Source of the DNA: Aquimarina aggregata
GTDB lineage: Bacteria; Bacteroidota; Bacteroidia; Flavobacteriales; Flavobacteriaceae
Assembly: GCF_001632745.1 (NCBI RefSeq)
Contig: NZ_LQRT01000058.1
Location: forward strand, 248,001-312,000
DNA length: 64,000 nucleotides
Reading direction: 5' to 3'
Below the pieces are notes generated by a model. The model saw only the letters and a list, made by a program, of their open reading frames with translations, did no database searches and had not been told where the DNA came from. Below are positions 27,428-36,152 of this stretch, in pieces. Positions within the stretch are counted from its first letter, which is position 1; every line of letters begins with the position of its first letter. A program made the translations under genes and the position numbers.

Positions 27428-28594
27428 ATGTTTAAGATGGAGAAAAGTAAGCTTTTAGACCCGTTTGAGGAAGCTCGTTTGAGTAAAGGATATGGTAAGA
27501 TGAATGATCAGGATGATCCTGTTACTATGATTTTACGTCTTAAAGATGTACGTAAATGTGCACATAATTGGAAAGCTTTTCAATCTGGAGCTACTCCAGG
27601 ACGTATTGTAGTGCCCTCTGAAGTGAATATTCGAGATACTCGTCAAATACCTTTTGAAGTAGACCCACCGTTGCACAAAGATTATCGTTCATTAATAGAA
27701 CCATGGTTTAAACGACCATTAGAAAAAGAGTATAAACAAAAACTTACTGGGCAAATAGAAGCAATTGTTGATGAGGTGATTGCAAAAAAAACTGTTGAAG
27801 TAGTACAAGATTTTTCTTTGAGATTACAATCTCGAGCGTTAACATTACTACTTAATATACCTTTTGAAGAGTCTGAGACATGGATTGGTTGGGGTACACA
27901 TGTATTTAGAAGTGAAGGAGAATCTTTAGATGCAGATAAAGCTAATCTATTATACGACTACATTGATCAACAAATTATCAAAGCCGAAAGAAATCCAGGA
28001 AATGATTTGTATTCTATGTTGCTAAGTTCTGAAGTAAACGGAAAAAAACTTACACACGAAGAAGTAAAAGGTGTAATGATTTTAACATTTGCAGGAGGAC
28101 GAGATACAGTGATTAATGCAGTTACAAATTCTATTGCTTATTTTGCAGAACATCCTGAATCATTAAAACAACTTAGAGAAAATCCTGATGTTACAGGTAA
28201 AGCAGTTGAAGAATTAATTAGATACTTTTCGCCATTAACGCACATGGGGAGAGTAGCAACTCAAGATACTCAAGTTTGTGAACATGCGATAAAGGCAGAT
28301 TCTCGTATATCCTTATGTTGGGCATCAGCGAATAGAGATGCTTCTGTTTTCGAAAATCCAAACGATATAGTATTAGATCGTAAAGTTAACCCTCACGTAA
28401 GTTTTGGTTTTGGTACGCACAATTGTTTAGGAGCTACACATGCTCGACAAATTATGAATATCTTATTAGTCACCTTGGCCAAAAAGGTTAAATCTATAGA
28501 GATATTAGATTATACAGAAAATATAGAAGATCTAGAAGAATTTAAACGCAAAGTGGGATATGATAGCATTAAGGTGAATTTTAATGCACTATAA
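27428..28594 (+). CDS. Cytochrome P450, probable O-demethylase of 6-O-methyl-galactose
   Basis: 388 residues, soluble bacterial-type P450. The heme-binding loop is FGFGTHNCLG with C333 as thiolate ligand, the I-helix oxygen-activation motif is AGGRDT (222-227), and the K-helix ExxR is E262-R265. An alternative start at 27437 (MEKSKLL) is equally possible. It opens a three-gene operon with a 2Fe-2S ferredoxin and a ferredoxin reductase, a complete class I electron chain. Homologous operons in porphyran-utilising Bacteroidota oxidatively demethylate 6-O-methyl-D-galactose to galactose plus formaldehyde; that function is transferred here from context (sulfatase, beta-galactosidases, symporter, ADH) and not proven. 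Confidence 0.92.
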   Translation: MFKMEKSKLLDPFEEARLSKGYGKMNDQDDPVTMILRLKDVRKCAHNWKAFQSGATPGRIVVPSEVNIRDTRQIPFEVDPPLHKDYRSLIEPWFKRPLEKEYKQKLTGQIEAIVDEVIAKKTVEVVQDFSLRLQSRALTLLLNIPFEESETWIGWGTHVFRSEGESLDADKANLLYDYIDQQIIKAERNPGNDLYSMLLSSEVNGKKLTHEEVKGVMILTFAGGRDTVINAVTNSIAYFAEHPESLKQLRENPDVTGKAVEELIRYFSPLTHMGRVATQDTQVCEHAIKADSRISLCWASANRDASVFENPNDIVLDRKVNPHVSFGFGTHNCLGATHARQIMNILLVTLAKKVKSIEILDYTENIEDLEEFKRKVGYDSIKVNFNAL

Positions 28595-28645
28595 TTTTAA
28601 TAGGGTTTATGTACTAATATTTTTAAAGAATTTATAAAAAAAGAT

Positions 28646-28960
28646 ATGGCTAAGATTACTTTTATAACAACAGAAAATAAATCAATCATTTTAGAAGGTA
28701 CTACGGGGTCTTTGATGCAACTAGCTGTAGATAATAGTATTCCAGGAATTGATGGGGATTGCGGGGGTGTATGCTCTTGTGCTACATGTCATGTGCATGT
28801 ACATCCAGAACATGTTGAAAAAACTGGAGAAGCAAGTGAAATCGAAACAGATATGCTAGAACTTAATGATCATTATAATGAATACAGTCGTTTATGCTGT
28901 CAAATTGAAATTAATGAAAAATTAGATGGTGTAGTGTTGCAAGTTGCAGAAAGTGAATAA
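28646..28960 (+). CDS. 2Fe-2S ferredoxin, putidaredoxin-like
   Basis: 104 residues. The cluster ligands match vertebrate/putidaredoxin-type ferredoxins: C39, C45 and C48 in GDCGGVCSCATCHV, plus C85 in SRLCCQIEI. An extra cysteine (C43) sits in the cluster loop. It transfers electrons from the reductase encoded 11 bp downstream to the P450 encoded 51 bp upstream. Confidence 0.96.
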   Translation: MAKITFITTENKSIILEGTTGSLMQLAVDNSIPGIDGDCGGVCSCATCHVHVHPEHVEKTGEASEIETDMLELNDHYNEYSRLCCQIEINEKLDGVVLQVAESE

Positions 28961-28971
28961 AATTGAATTTG

Positions 28972-30231
28972 ATGTCTGAAAATTATTCAAATAATAAGAC
29001 TTGCGTTGTCATAGGAGCAAGTCATGCTGGCGTAAATTTCGCTTTTGCTTTACGCAAGGAAGGTTGGCAAGGTAAAATCATACTCTTTGATAAGGATCCA
29101 ACATTGCCCTATCATCGACCACCGCTTTCAAAAGCCTATTTAACTAGTAAAGATGCAATCGAAAAAAACGTTTTAAAGTCTCAAGAAAGCTACGAAAAAG
29201 ATAATATAATATTACAGTTGGGAACTGAAGTTTCATCGATCAATCGGCTTAAAAAAACAATCGTATTACATGATGGAACTACACAAAGTTATGATAAATT
29301 AGTTTTAGCAACAGGTGCACGACCAATTATACCATCTATTTTAGGGATAGAAGAGGCAAGTAATTTATTCCCTTTACGAACTGCAGGTGATGTAGAAAAT
29401 ATACGAAATTCATTAGCTAAAAGTCAACATAAAAGAGTAGTCATTATAGGGGGAGGCTATATAGGTCTTGAAGCAGCTGCATCTCTTAAGAAACTAGGAG
29501 CAACCGTTACAATATTAGAACGAGAAGATCGAATTTTGGCCAGAGTTACTACTCCAGAAATGTCAACATTTTTTGAAGACTTACATAGTAATAATGGGGT
29601 TGAAATACATACCAATAAGAACGTTATTTCTATTAAAACATCCGAAGGTTTAAATACTATTATTTGTGAGGATAATTCTACTTTTAAATCTGATATGATA
29701 ATTGTGGGAGTAGGAATTAAAGTAAATATCGAATTGGCAAGAGACGCAGGTCTTGATATTAATAATGGAGTATCGGTTGATTCAACAACACAAACAAATG
29801 ATGAAAATATTTATGCCATAGGTGATTGCACGTTTCATTATAATACACATTATGATCGTTTTGTACGGCTAGAATCTGTTCAAAATGCTGTTGATCAGGC
29901 TAAAGTTGCTGCTGCTGCCATTTGTGGAAAGAACGCTACTTATGATGCGATACCATGGTTTTGGTCGGATCAATATGATGTTAAGTTACAGATGGTAGGT
30001 TTGTCAACAGGTCATAATAAAGTATGTGTGCGTAAAGAAGAAAGTGAAAATACAAAATTCTCTATTTGGTATTTTAAAGACAACACCTTGTTGGCTGTAG
30101 ATGCTATTAATAATGCTAAAGCATATGTTTTGGGTACAAAATTTATTAAAAACCAGAAAAGAATAGATACATCAAAATTAGTAGATCCCTTTGTTGATTT
30201 TAAACCAGCTAATTTAGTAGTAGAATCATAA
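28972..30231 (+). CDS. Ferredoxin reductase, FAD/NADH (putidaredoxin reductase type)
   Basis: About 419 residues from the ATG at 28972 (MSENYSNNKTCVVIG); an in-frame TTG at 28963 is less convincing. Two Rossmann motifs are clear: FAD (CVVIGASHAGVNFAFALR) and NAD(P)H (VVIIGGGYIGLEAAASL), with the second FAD motif at NIYAIGDCTFH and the conserved YHRPPLSKAYL block. It passes electrons from NAD(P)H to the adjacent ferredoxin. Third gene of the P450 operon. Confidence 0.95.
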   Translation: MSENYSNNKTCVVIGASHAGVNFAFALRKEGWQGKIILFDKDPTLPYHRPPLSKAYLTSKDAIEKNVLKSQESYEKDNIILQLGTEVSSINRLKKTIVLHDGTTQSYDKLVLATGARPIIPSILGIEEASNLFPLRTAGDVENIRNSLAKSQHKRVVIIGGGYIGLEAAASLKKLGATVTILEREDRILARVTTPEMSTFFEDLHSNNGVEIHTNKNVISIKTSEGLNTIICEDNSTFKSDMIIVGVGIKVNIELARDAGLDINNGVSVDSTTQTNDENIYAIGDCTFHYNTHYDRFVRLESVQNAVDQAKVAAAAICGKNATYDAIPWFWSDQYDVKLQMVGLSTGHNKVCVRKEESENTKFSIWYFKDNTLLAVDAINNAKAYVLGTKFIKNQKRIDTSKLVDPFVDFKPANLVVES

Positions 30232-30280
30232 AACTCATTTTTTGCTCTTTGCCTCTTAAATGGATAGTACTTTTAGAGCT

Positions 30281-31177
30281 TTATCCATTTTTATGTATCG
30301 ACTTTCTATATGAGAAAGGAGGCACCCCTACAACTTTCTTAAATTGTTTGTTAAAATAAGGCACAGAGTTATAACCACATTCAAACCCTATTTCCTTAAT
30401 GGGTAAATCGGTATTGGTTAGTAGCTTTTTAGAAAAGTCAATACGTATTTTGTTAAGATAATTAGTAAAAGTATATCCTGTCTCTTTTTTGAAGTATCTA
30501 CAAAAAGAAGAAATGGTCATATTTATCATTTCAGCACATAGATCTACAGAAATTTCTTTTTTATAATTTTCCATAATATACTCATGTACTTTTAAAATTC
30601 GATTAGATTTAAAAAAGAAACTCTCCTTAAGATATCCTTCAGATGCTAAAGTTTCATATCCAGATAAATTAATTAGATCTAGTATTTTTAACAATTTTAG
30701 TAATTGATCAAGAGGCCCTAGTCTAGGGATTTCTTTTAATAATAGGATGATCGTTTCTTTATGTTTTCCTACGATTTTTAATCCGCGCTCAGAGGCTAAT
30801 AAGACCCTTCTAACACCTTTTAATTCTGGGATATCAACGAATTGAGATCCAAAAATATCTTTTTTGAATTGTACATAAATAGATTCACAATGATCAGTAG
30901 AGTCTTGTTGTAAGTAATGATCATCAGGAATCCATGCATGAGGTAAAAATCCACCTAATAATACAAGGTCACCTGTGTTAAAATTCTCACCGTGATCACC
31001 TACTAATCGCTTTCCATTACCATTTGTTATCAGTAATAATTCAAACTCCGGATGGTAATGCCAAGCTCCACTAAAATAACGTTGACGATAAACCCCCGTA
31101 TGAAAAGAAGAATGTAGTGGTTTCTCGATCTTTTCTAGAGATACAGCTATTTTATTATTTGTAATTACTTGTTTCAA
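30281..31177 (-). CDS. AraC-family transcriptional regulator with N-terminal cupin
   Basis: 298 residues. The N-terminal half is a cupin-type sensor (GAWHYHPEFELLLITNGNGKRLVGDH; FNTGDLVLLGGFLPHAWIPD), the C-terminal half a double AraC HTH (ISVDLCAEMINMTISSFCRYFKKETGYTF; PIKEIGFECGYNSVPYFNKQFKK). It is convergent with the P450 operon and divergent from the second GH2, with a 131-bp shared start region, so it probably controls GH2 and perhaps the demethylase operon in response to a sugar. Its stop overlaps a small hairpin (30258-30290) that could end transcription from both sides. Confidence 0.93.
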   Translation of the reverse strand: MKQVITNNKIAVSLEKIEKPLHSSFHTGVYRQRYFSGAWHYHPEFELLLITNGNGKRLVGDHGENFNTGDLVLLGGFLPHAWIPDDHYLQQDSTDHCESIYVQFKKDIFGSQFVDIPELKGVRRVLLASERGLKIVGKHKETIILLLKEIPRLGPLDQLLKLLKILDLINLSGYETLASEGYLKESFFFKSNRILKVHEYIMENYKKEISVDLCAEMINMTISSFCRYFKKETGYTFTNYLNKIRIDFSKKLLTNTDLPIKEIGFECGYNSVPYFNKQFKKVVGVPPFSYRKSIHKNG

Positions 31178-31235
31178 AGAAAATAGAGTAAAAGTTATTG
31201 CTAATATAGTGTAAATTATAGCTATTATAATACTA

Positions 31236-31243
31236 TAGTTTTG
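31236..31243 (+). promoter_or_regulatory. Possible -7 promoter element for the second GH2
   Basis: TAGTTTTG fits the Bacteroidota -7 consensus TAnnTTTG and lies 66 bp before the GH2 start. No convincing -33 element was found at the usual distance, so this is tentative. Confidence 0.3.
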
Positions 31244-31308
31244 TTTTTATGAGGTGTGTTTAAAGTAGAAATAGATAAGTTGCTTACATCTAAAATAAAA
31301 ATTAAATT

Positions 31309-33858
31309 ATGAGATTATTCCTTTTACTGATAAGTATATTATCAATTTCTTCGTCTTGCAAAACAGATAATAACGATATTTCTAGAAGCATTGAGGATTT
31401 TAATTATGACTGGAAATTTAATTTGGGTGATACCCCAAATGCTTTTGATTCTGTATTTAATGATGATCAATGGAAAATGATTAATGTTCCTCACGATTGG
31501 AGTATTGAAGAAGGATATCAAGAAACTGGAGATGTAGCAAGTAGTAGTGGCTTTGTACCTGGAGGTATTGGATGGTATAGAAAATCATTTATACTTACAG
31601 AAGCTGATAAGAATAAGCAAATCAGTATTCAATTTGATGGAGTATACAATAATTCTACAGTTTGGATCAATGGAAAATTATTAGGAACCAGACCAAATGG
31701 GTACGTTACTTTTGTATATGATCTTACAAATCATTTAAAATATGATGGCACACCAAATGTTCTTGCTGTTAAAGTGGATCATACTGCGTATGTAGATTCA
31801 CGATGGTATACAGGCTCAGGAATTTATCGCAATGTAAAACTGATTAAAACAGAACCTTTACATATTGCCCAATGGGGATTGCAGATTACTACACCAAAAG
31901 TGAATTCCAACTCAGCAGAAATTCAAATAAAAACCGCATTAATAAATAATAATCCAAAAGAAGAACAACAGATTGTGGTGAAATACAATATTTTGGATTC
32001 AAACCATAATGTTATAATTTCTAAGAGTACACAAAGTGATGATTTAAATGCTAATGTAAATATTACTATCGATACTCCTAAATTATGGTCTTTAGAGGAT
32101 CCAAACTTATATCATTTAGAAGCTCTTGTTTTTGAAAATGAACAACAAGTCGATAATGTAATTCAAAGATTTGGTATTCGGACGTTTAATTTTGATGCAA
32201 ATACAGGTTTTTCTTTAAATGGAAAACGAATGAAAATAAAAGGTGTCAACTTACATCATGATGCTGGGGCGGTAGGAGCAGCTGTACCTAAGGCAATTTG
32301 GGAATATCGAATGAAGAAACTAAAATCTATAGGAACTAATGCAATACGTTTTGCACACAACCCTCACTCACCAGAATTGCTTGAAGTTTGTGATGAAATA
32401 GGACTTCTAGTAATGAATGAGGCTTTTGACGAATGGAGTGCCCCTAAAGCCAAAAGTAAAGTGTATTTAGGAGATAATGCTGCTTCAAAAGAGGCATCCA
32501 AAGCTTACCCCGAAGTTTTTGATGAATGGGCAGAGCGCGATTTAAAAGATTTAATTCGAAGAGATTTTAATCATCCATCGGTATTTATGTGGAGTATTGG
32601 TAATGAAATAGAGTGGACCTATCCTCATTATTCAAAAACATTTAATGAAGTAAACCCTAATTCAAGTGCTGCAGGATACGAATATGTTCCAGTATATGAT
32701 GCAGATAAGATCAAACCAATTTTTGAAAATAATATAGAAACTGTTGATCCTTTGACTACCATTGCCAAAAAACTAGTAAAATGGGTAAAAGAAGAGGATA
32801 CCTCAAGACCAACTGTATGTGGTAGTGTACTTCCTTCAATTGGAATGGTTAGTGGTTATGGTACTACTGTTGATGTTTATGGATTTAATTATCGTCAGGC
32901 TGATTATGATATTGCTCATAAAACATATCCTGATTTAAAAATTTTAGGTTCAGAAAACTGGGGTGCCTATTCTGAGTGGAAGACGGCAAATGATCGTGAT
33001 TTTGTAGCGGGAATATTTGCTTGGACAGGATTTGCATATTTAGGCGAAGCTGGACCATGGCCGCGCAAAGGTTTAAATATTTCTTTCTTTGATTTTGCTG
33101 GATTTAAAACACCAAGAGGACATTTTTTTGAAACATTATGGAAAAAAGACCCTAAAGTATATATGGTTACTACTCCTGTTTCAGAATCAGAGTATTCTTA
33201 TTCTGAAAAAGAAGGATGGAAATTTAATATGCAATTTACACCTCCGCCAGTATGGGATAAACTACGCCTTTGGGAGTGGTATAAAGTATATCCTAAGTGG
33301 CAATATGAGGATAAAGAATCAATTATTGTGCAAGCATATACAAATTGTGAAGAAGCAGAGTTATTCTTAAATAAAAAATCATTAGGGAAACAAAAATTAA
33401 CAACCGTAGTAGAAAATGATCATATCCTTAAATGGTTAGTGCCTTATGCAGATGGAGAATTGAAAATTGTTGGGTATAATAATGGAGTAAAAGCAGATGA
33501 GTATGTCTTAAAATCTCAAGGTACAGTATCTGAAATCAAAATAACAACTAATAAAACCACTATTAAAAATGATGGATATGATGTTGCAGTAATTACGGCA
33601 ACATTATTTGATGCCAATGGAGCTGTTGTTACAGATGCAGATATAAAAATTGAATTTGAAGTAGAAGGAGCAGCTAGAAATATTGGGGTTGATAATGGTT
33701 GGGAGAGAAACATTCAATCTCATAAATCAAATGAGATAGTAACACATCAAGGTAAAGCTATATTATTCGTGCAATCTACAAAAGATACTGGAGCAATTAA
33801 GATTTCTACAAAAAGTAAAACAGTTACTTCAAATACCCTAGACTTAGAGGCTAAATAA
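31309..33858 (+). CDS. GH2 beta-galactosidase-type lipoprotein with C-terminal Ig-like domains
   Basis: 849 residues with a lipoprotein signal (SILSISSSCKTDNND). Order: GH2 sugar-binding domain (about 30-185), Ig-like domain (about 190-290), TIM barrel (about 295-640) and C-terminal beta domains (DUF4982-like, then a Big-type domain near 760-845). Acid/base is E433 in MWSIGNEIEW and nucleophile is E549 in ILGSENWGAY. It differs from the LacZ-type GH2 at 14036 and probably handles a different linkage or a substituted (methylated) galactose at the non-reducing end; the latter is inference from adjacency to the demethylase operon. Confidence 0.92.
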   Translation: MRLFLLLISILSISSSCKTDNNDISRSIEDFNYDWKFNLGDTPNAFDSVFNDDQWKMINVPHDWSIEEGYQETGDVASSSGFVPGGIGWYRKSFILTEADKNKQISIQFDGVYNNSTVWINGKLLGTRPNGYVTFVYDLTNHLKYDGTPNVLAVKVDHTAYVDSRWYTGSGIYRNVKLIKTEPLHIAQWGLQITTPKVNSNSAEIQIKTALINNNPKEEQQIVVKYNILDSNHNVIISKSTQSDDLNANVNITIDTPKLWSLEDPNLYHLEALVFENEQQVDNVIQRFGIRTFNFDANTGFSLNGKRMKIKGVNLHHDAGAVGAAVPKAIWEYRMKKLKSIGTNAIRFAHNPHSPELLEVCDEIGLLVMNEAFDEWSAPKAKSKVYLGDNAASKEASKAYPEVFDEWAERDLKDLIRRDFNHPSVFMWSIGNEIEWTYPHYSKTFNEVNPNSSAAGYEYVPVYDADKIKPIFENNIETVDPLTTIAKKLVKWVKEEDTSRPTVCGSVLPSIGMVSGYGTTVDVYGFNYRQADYDIAHKTYPDLKILGSENWGAYSEWKTANDRDFVAGIFAWTGFAYLGEAGPWPRKGLNISFFDFAGFKTPRGHFFETLWKKDPKVYMVTTPVSESEYSYSEKEGWKFNMQFTPPPVWDKLRLWEWYKVYPKWQYEDKESIIVQAYTNCEEAELFLNKKSLGKQKLTTVVENDHILKWLVPYADGELKIVGYNNGVKADEYVLKSQGTVSEIKITTNKTTIKNDGYDVAVITATLFDANGAVVTDADIKIEFEVEGAARNIGVDNGWERNIQSHKSNEIVTHQGKAILFVQSTKDTGAIKISTKSKTVTSNTLDLEAK

Positions 33859-33871
33859 GTAGGTAGGTGAT

Positions 33872-35251
33872 TTAAATTTTGATTAGTTTGTATGTATGAG
33901 TAACAGGTTTATTTGCAGTATAAATTTCTGTTCGAATATGATCTAAAGCCTTAATGATAGAATCTTTTTTAGGTAAAACTTCAAAATATTCTTTGGCTTT
34001 TTTCTTCTCATAAAAATACCAACTTTTCCCTTTAGATTTTTCGTTTTTAGCCTCTAGAAATGCTTTTTTAGCTTCAAGAGTATTTGGCCCATTAAACTCT
34101 TTTAAACTCCGAAACTCTGTAGCAGCAATGGTTCTTAGTTTATCATTAGTACTCCTATATTCAAAACACAAATCGGATACTTTAGTTGCTTGTTTGTATT
34201 GTGGAGTAAGACTGTTTCGTGATAAGTTTATCCCTTCTTTTAATGCCAAATTAGAATATGAACCTACTTTAATATCATCAATTAATAGAGTGTATTTACC
34301 TTCTTCCAAATTTTTAATAGATAGTATTTCTCTAGCAATATTTCCTGATTCTGGAATTAGTTTTTCTGTAGTTCTTAGGCTTTCTTTAACCGGAAATGGT
34401 AATGCATTTTGTAATACTTGAAATTTTTTAATTCCACTTTTTATATCAACCGTACAATTTTTAGCACTATTCACTTTCATGGTTTTTGCATCAATTTCTA
34501 TAGTAGAAGTAAATGCTACAGGAATTATAGTCTTAATTATTTCATAAGCCATTACCAAATGGCCATTATCGCCAGGGTGTATTCTATCTAGTCCAACAAT
34601 AGTTGCTGTTTTATCGTTAGTTTGAATTTTTTTGTTTACCGCTAGCATAGCGGTATTGAAATCGATAACTGGCGCATTGTGTTTTTTAGCGATTTCTCGT
34701 ACGGCATTTCCAAAGTCGATTAACCCATCATTAATGCCAAAGTTGTTTTTTCTTTCTAATACTGCAGTTTGATCATATATAGAAGGTGTTGTGAAAATAA
34801 GTTTCACTCCCTTTTCAATAAGGAGAGCACTCAATTTCTCCATATTTTTGGTATAGTTTTTTAAAATCTCTTCACGTTTTTTTAATGTTTCCTGATCTAC
34901 CTTTTTGGTACCAGGGTATAACCAACGGCCTACATCGTTCATACCTAACATGATTAAAGCATGTGTAGGGTTGTGTATCAAAATGTCTTTTTCAACTCTA
35001 TCTGTGGTCCCGGGCGTATTGTCACCTGCAATACCACAGTTATAGTAGCTCACTTTTTCATTAGGAAATTGGGTAGCATTAAAAACTTGTAAAAAAGCAT
35101 GAAAGGACCCTCCATGTGTTATACTATCTCCTATTAAAGCTACGACATCACCATTTTTAAATAAAGGTAGTTCCTGAGCGTTTAATGGGCGGGCCAATAT
35201 TGCTATGATAAACAATAATAGTGCAGACTTTATTTTATTTTGTATGATCAT
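33872..35251 (-). CDS. Secreted SGNH/GDSL hydrolase with C-terminal extension
   Basis: 459 residues with a signal peptide (cleavage near RPLNAQE). SGNH blocks are complete: S43 in ALIGDSITHGG, G in NCGIAGDNT, N105 in LGMNDVGRW, and D222/H225 in LDRIHPGDNGH. The hydrolase domain ends near 245; the remaining 210 residues form a beta-rich then helical extension of unknown role. Likely a carbohydrate esterase or related enzyme removing an ester substituent in the periplasm. It lies 86 bp after the cytosolic esterase gene on the same strand. Confidence 0.87.
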   Translation of the reverse strand: MIIQNKIKSALLLFIIAILARPLNAQELPLFKNGDVVALIGDSITHGGSFHAFLQVFNATQFPNEKVSYYNCGIAGDNTPGTTDRVEKDILIHNPTHALIMLGMNDVGRWLYPGTKKVDQETLKKREEILKNYTKNMEKLSALLIEKGVKLIFTTPSIYDQTAVLERKNNFGINDGLIDFGNAVREIAKKHNAPVIDFNTAMLAVNKKIQTNDKTATIVGLDRIHPGDNGHLVMAYEIIKTIIPVAFTSTIEIDAKTMKVNSAKNCTVDIKSGIKKFQVLQNALPFPVKESLRTTEKLIPESGNIAREILSIKNLEEGKYTLLIDDIKVGSYSNLALKEGINLSRNSLTPQYKQATKVSDLCFEYRSTNDKLRTIAATEFRSLKEFNGPNTLEAKKAFLEAKNEKSKGKSWYFYEKKKAKEYFEVLPKKDSIIKALDHIRTEIYTANKPVTHTYKLIKI

Positions 35252-35336
35252 AAAATTAAAAATAAAGGATTTTAATACCGAGAAAAAAGTATTTACAAAT
35301 AATCTACGTAAACAGTTTTGTTTTTTTCGTTAGATT

Positions 35337-36143
35337 CTATTTCTTTAGAATCAATTGATTGAAAAATAACATAGTATCTTTGATGTGCTTTTCCCAATAT
35401 TCCCATTCGTGACCACCGGGATATTCTTCGTAAATGTGCGGAATGGCTAATTCATTTAATTGGGTATGTAATTTTCGGTTACCAGCCAATAATGGATCAG
35501 ATAATCCGCAATCAAATCGAAATTTTGGAATTTGATTTTTATACTTTACGATAGTGTCAAAAACAGATTCGTTTTCAGTTTGGTCTTGTTTTAGTAGTGT
35601 AAGATCTTCTTCAATAAAAGATTTCATTTCTTCGAGTTGTGTAATCGATGAAAGCCCAGAGACTCCTGAAAACATAGATCCATACTTTATACCAAGTCGC
35701 AAAGCACCAAAACCACCCATTGATAAACCAGCAATAAATAACTGCGATTGCTTACTGGTTTGAGGGATTAGTTCTAGTGTAGCATTAAAGACATCTTCAA
35801 TGATCCATTTTTCAAAATTTGATTCTTGATGAGGTAAATAACCGCTCCCGTCCCCCCATAACCCGTCTGATGGCATAACAACCACCATAGGAGAGAGTAT
35901 ATTCTGTTCTATCCAAGAGTTCATTTTTAAGTGAATCCCTGTTTTTTGAGACCAAATCCAATGACTGCCATATACACCGTGCAATAATATGGTAATAGGT
36001 AAATCTTTATGGTCGACTCCAGGAGGTACAAAAACACTAATGTCACCTCTATGGCTAAGATTTTTACTTTTAACGGTGATGTGTCTTAAGTTATTAGCCT
36101 CAAAACGTGGATCTGAAATTTCTACAGTTTTAAATTTTGACAT
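35337..36143 (-). CDS. Cytosolic alpha/beta-hydrolase esterase, S-formylglutathione-hydrolase-like (PF00756)
   Basis: 268 residues, no signal peptide. Esterase D-type fold: oxyanion region LPITILLHGVYGSHWIW, nucleophile S141 in IAGLSMGGFGALRLG, acid D in FDCGLSDPLL and His in PGGHEWEYW. It follows the zinc ADH gene by 9 bp, so the two form an operon. The FrmA/FrmB-like pairing beside a demethylase suggests a part in formaldehyde oxidation through a thiol adduct; a plain esterase for acylated sugars is the alternative. Confidence 0.8.
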   Translation of the reverse strand: MSKFKTVEISDPRFEANNLRHITVKSKNLSHRGDISVFVPPGVDHKDLPITILLHGVYGSHWIWSQKTGIHLKMNSWIEQNILSPMVVVMPSDGLWGDGSGYLPHQESNFEKWIIEDVFNATLELIPQTSKQSQLFIAGLSMGGFGALRLGIKYGSMFSGVSGLSSITQLEEMKSFIEEDLTLLKQDQTENESVFDTIVKYKNQIPKFRFDCGLSDPLLAGNRKLHTQLNELAIPHIYEEYPGGHEWEYWEKHIKDTMLFFNQLILKK

Positions 36144-36152
36144 AAATAGAGA

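Noticed and set aside
28963..28971. TTG start for the ferredoxin reductase
   Set aside because: The ATG three codons later (28972) is a stronger start and keeps the whole FAD domain.
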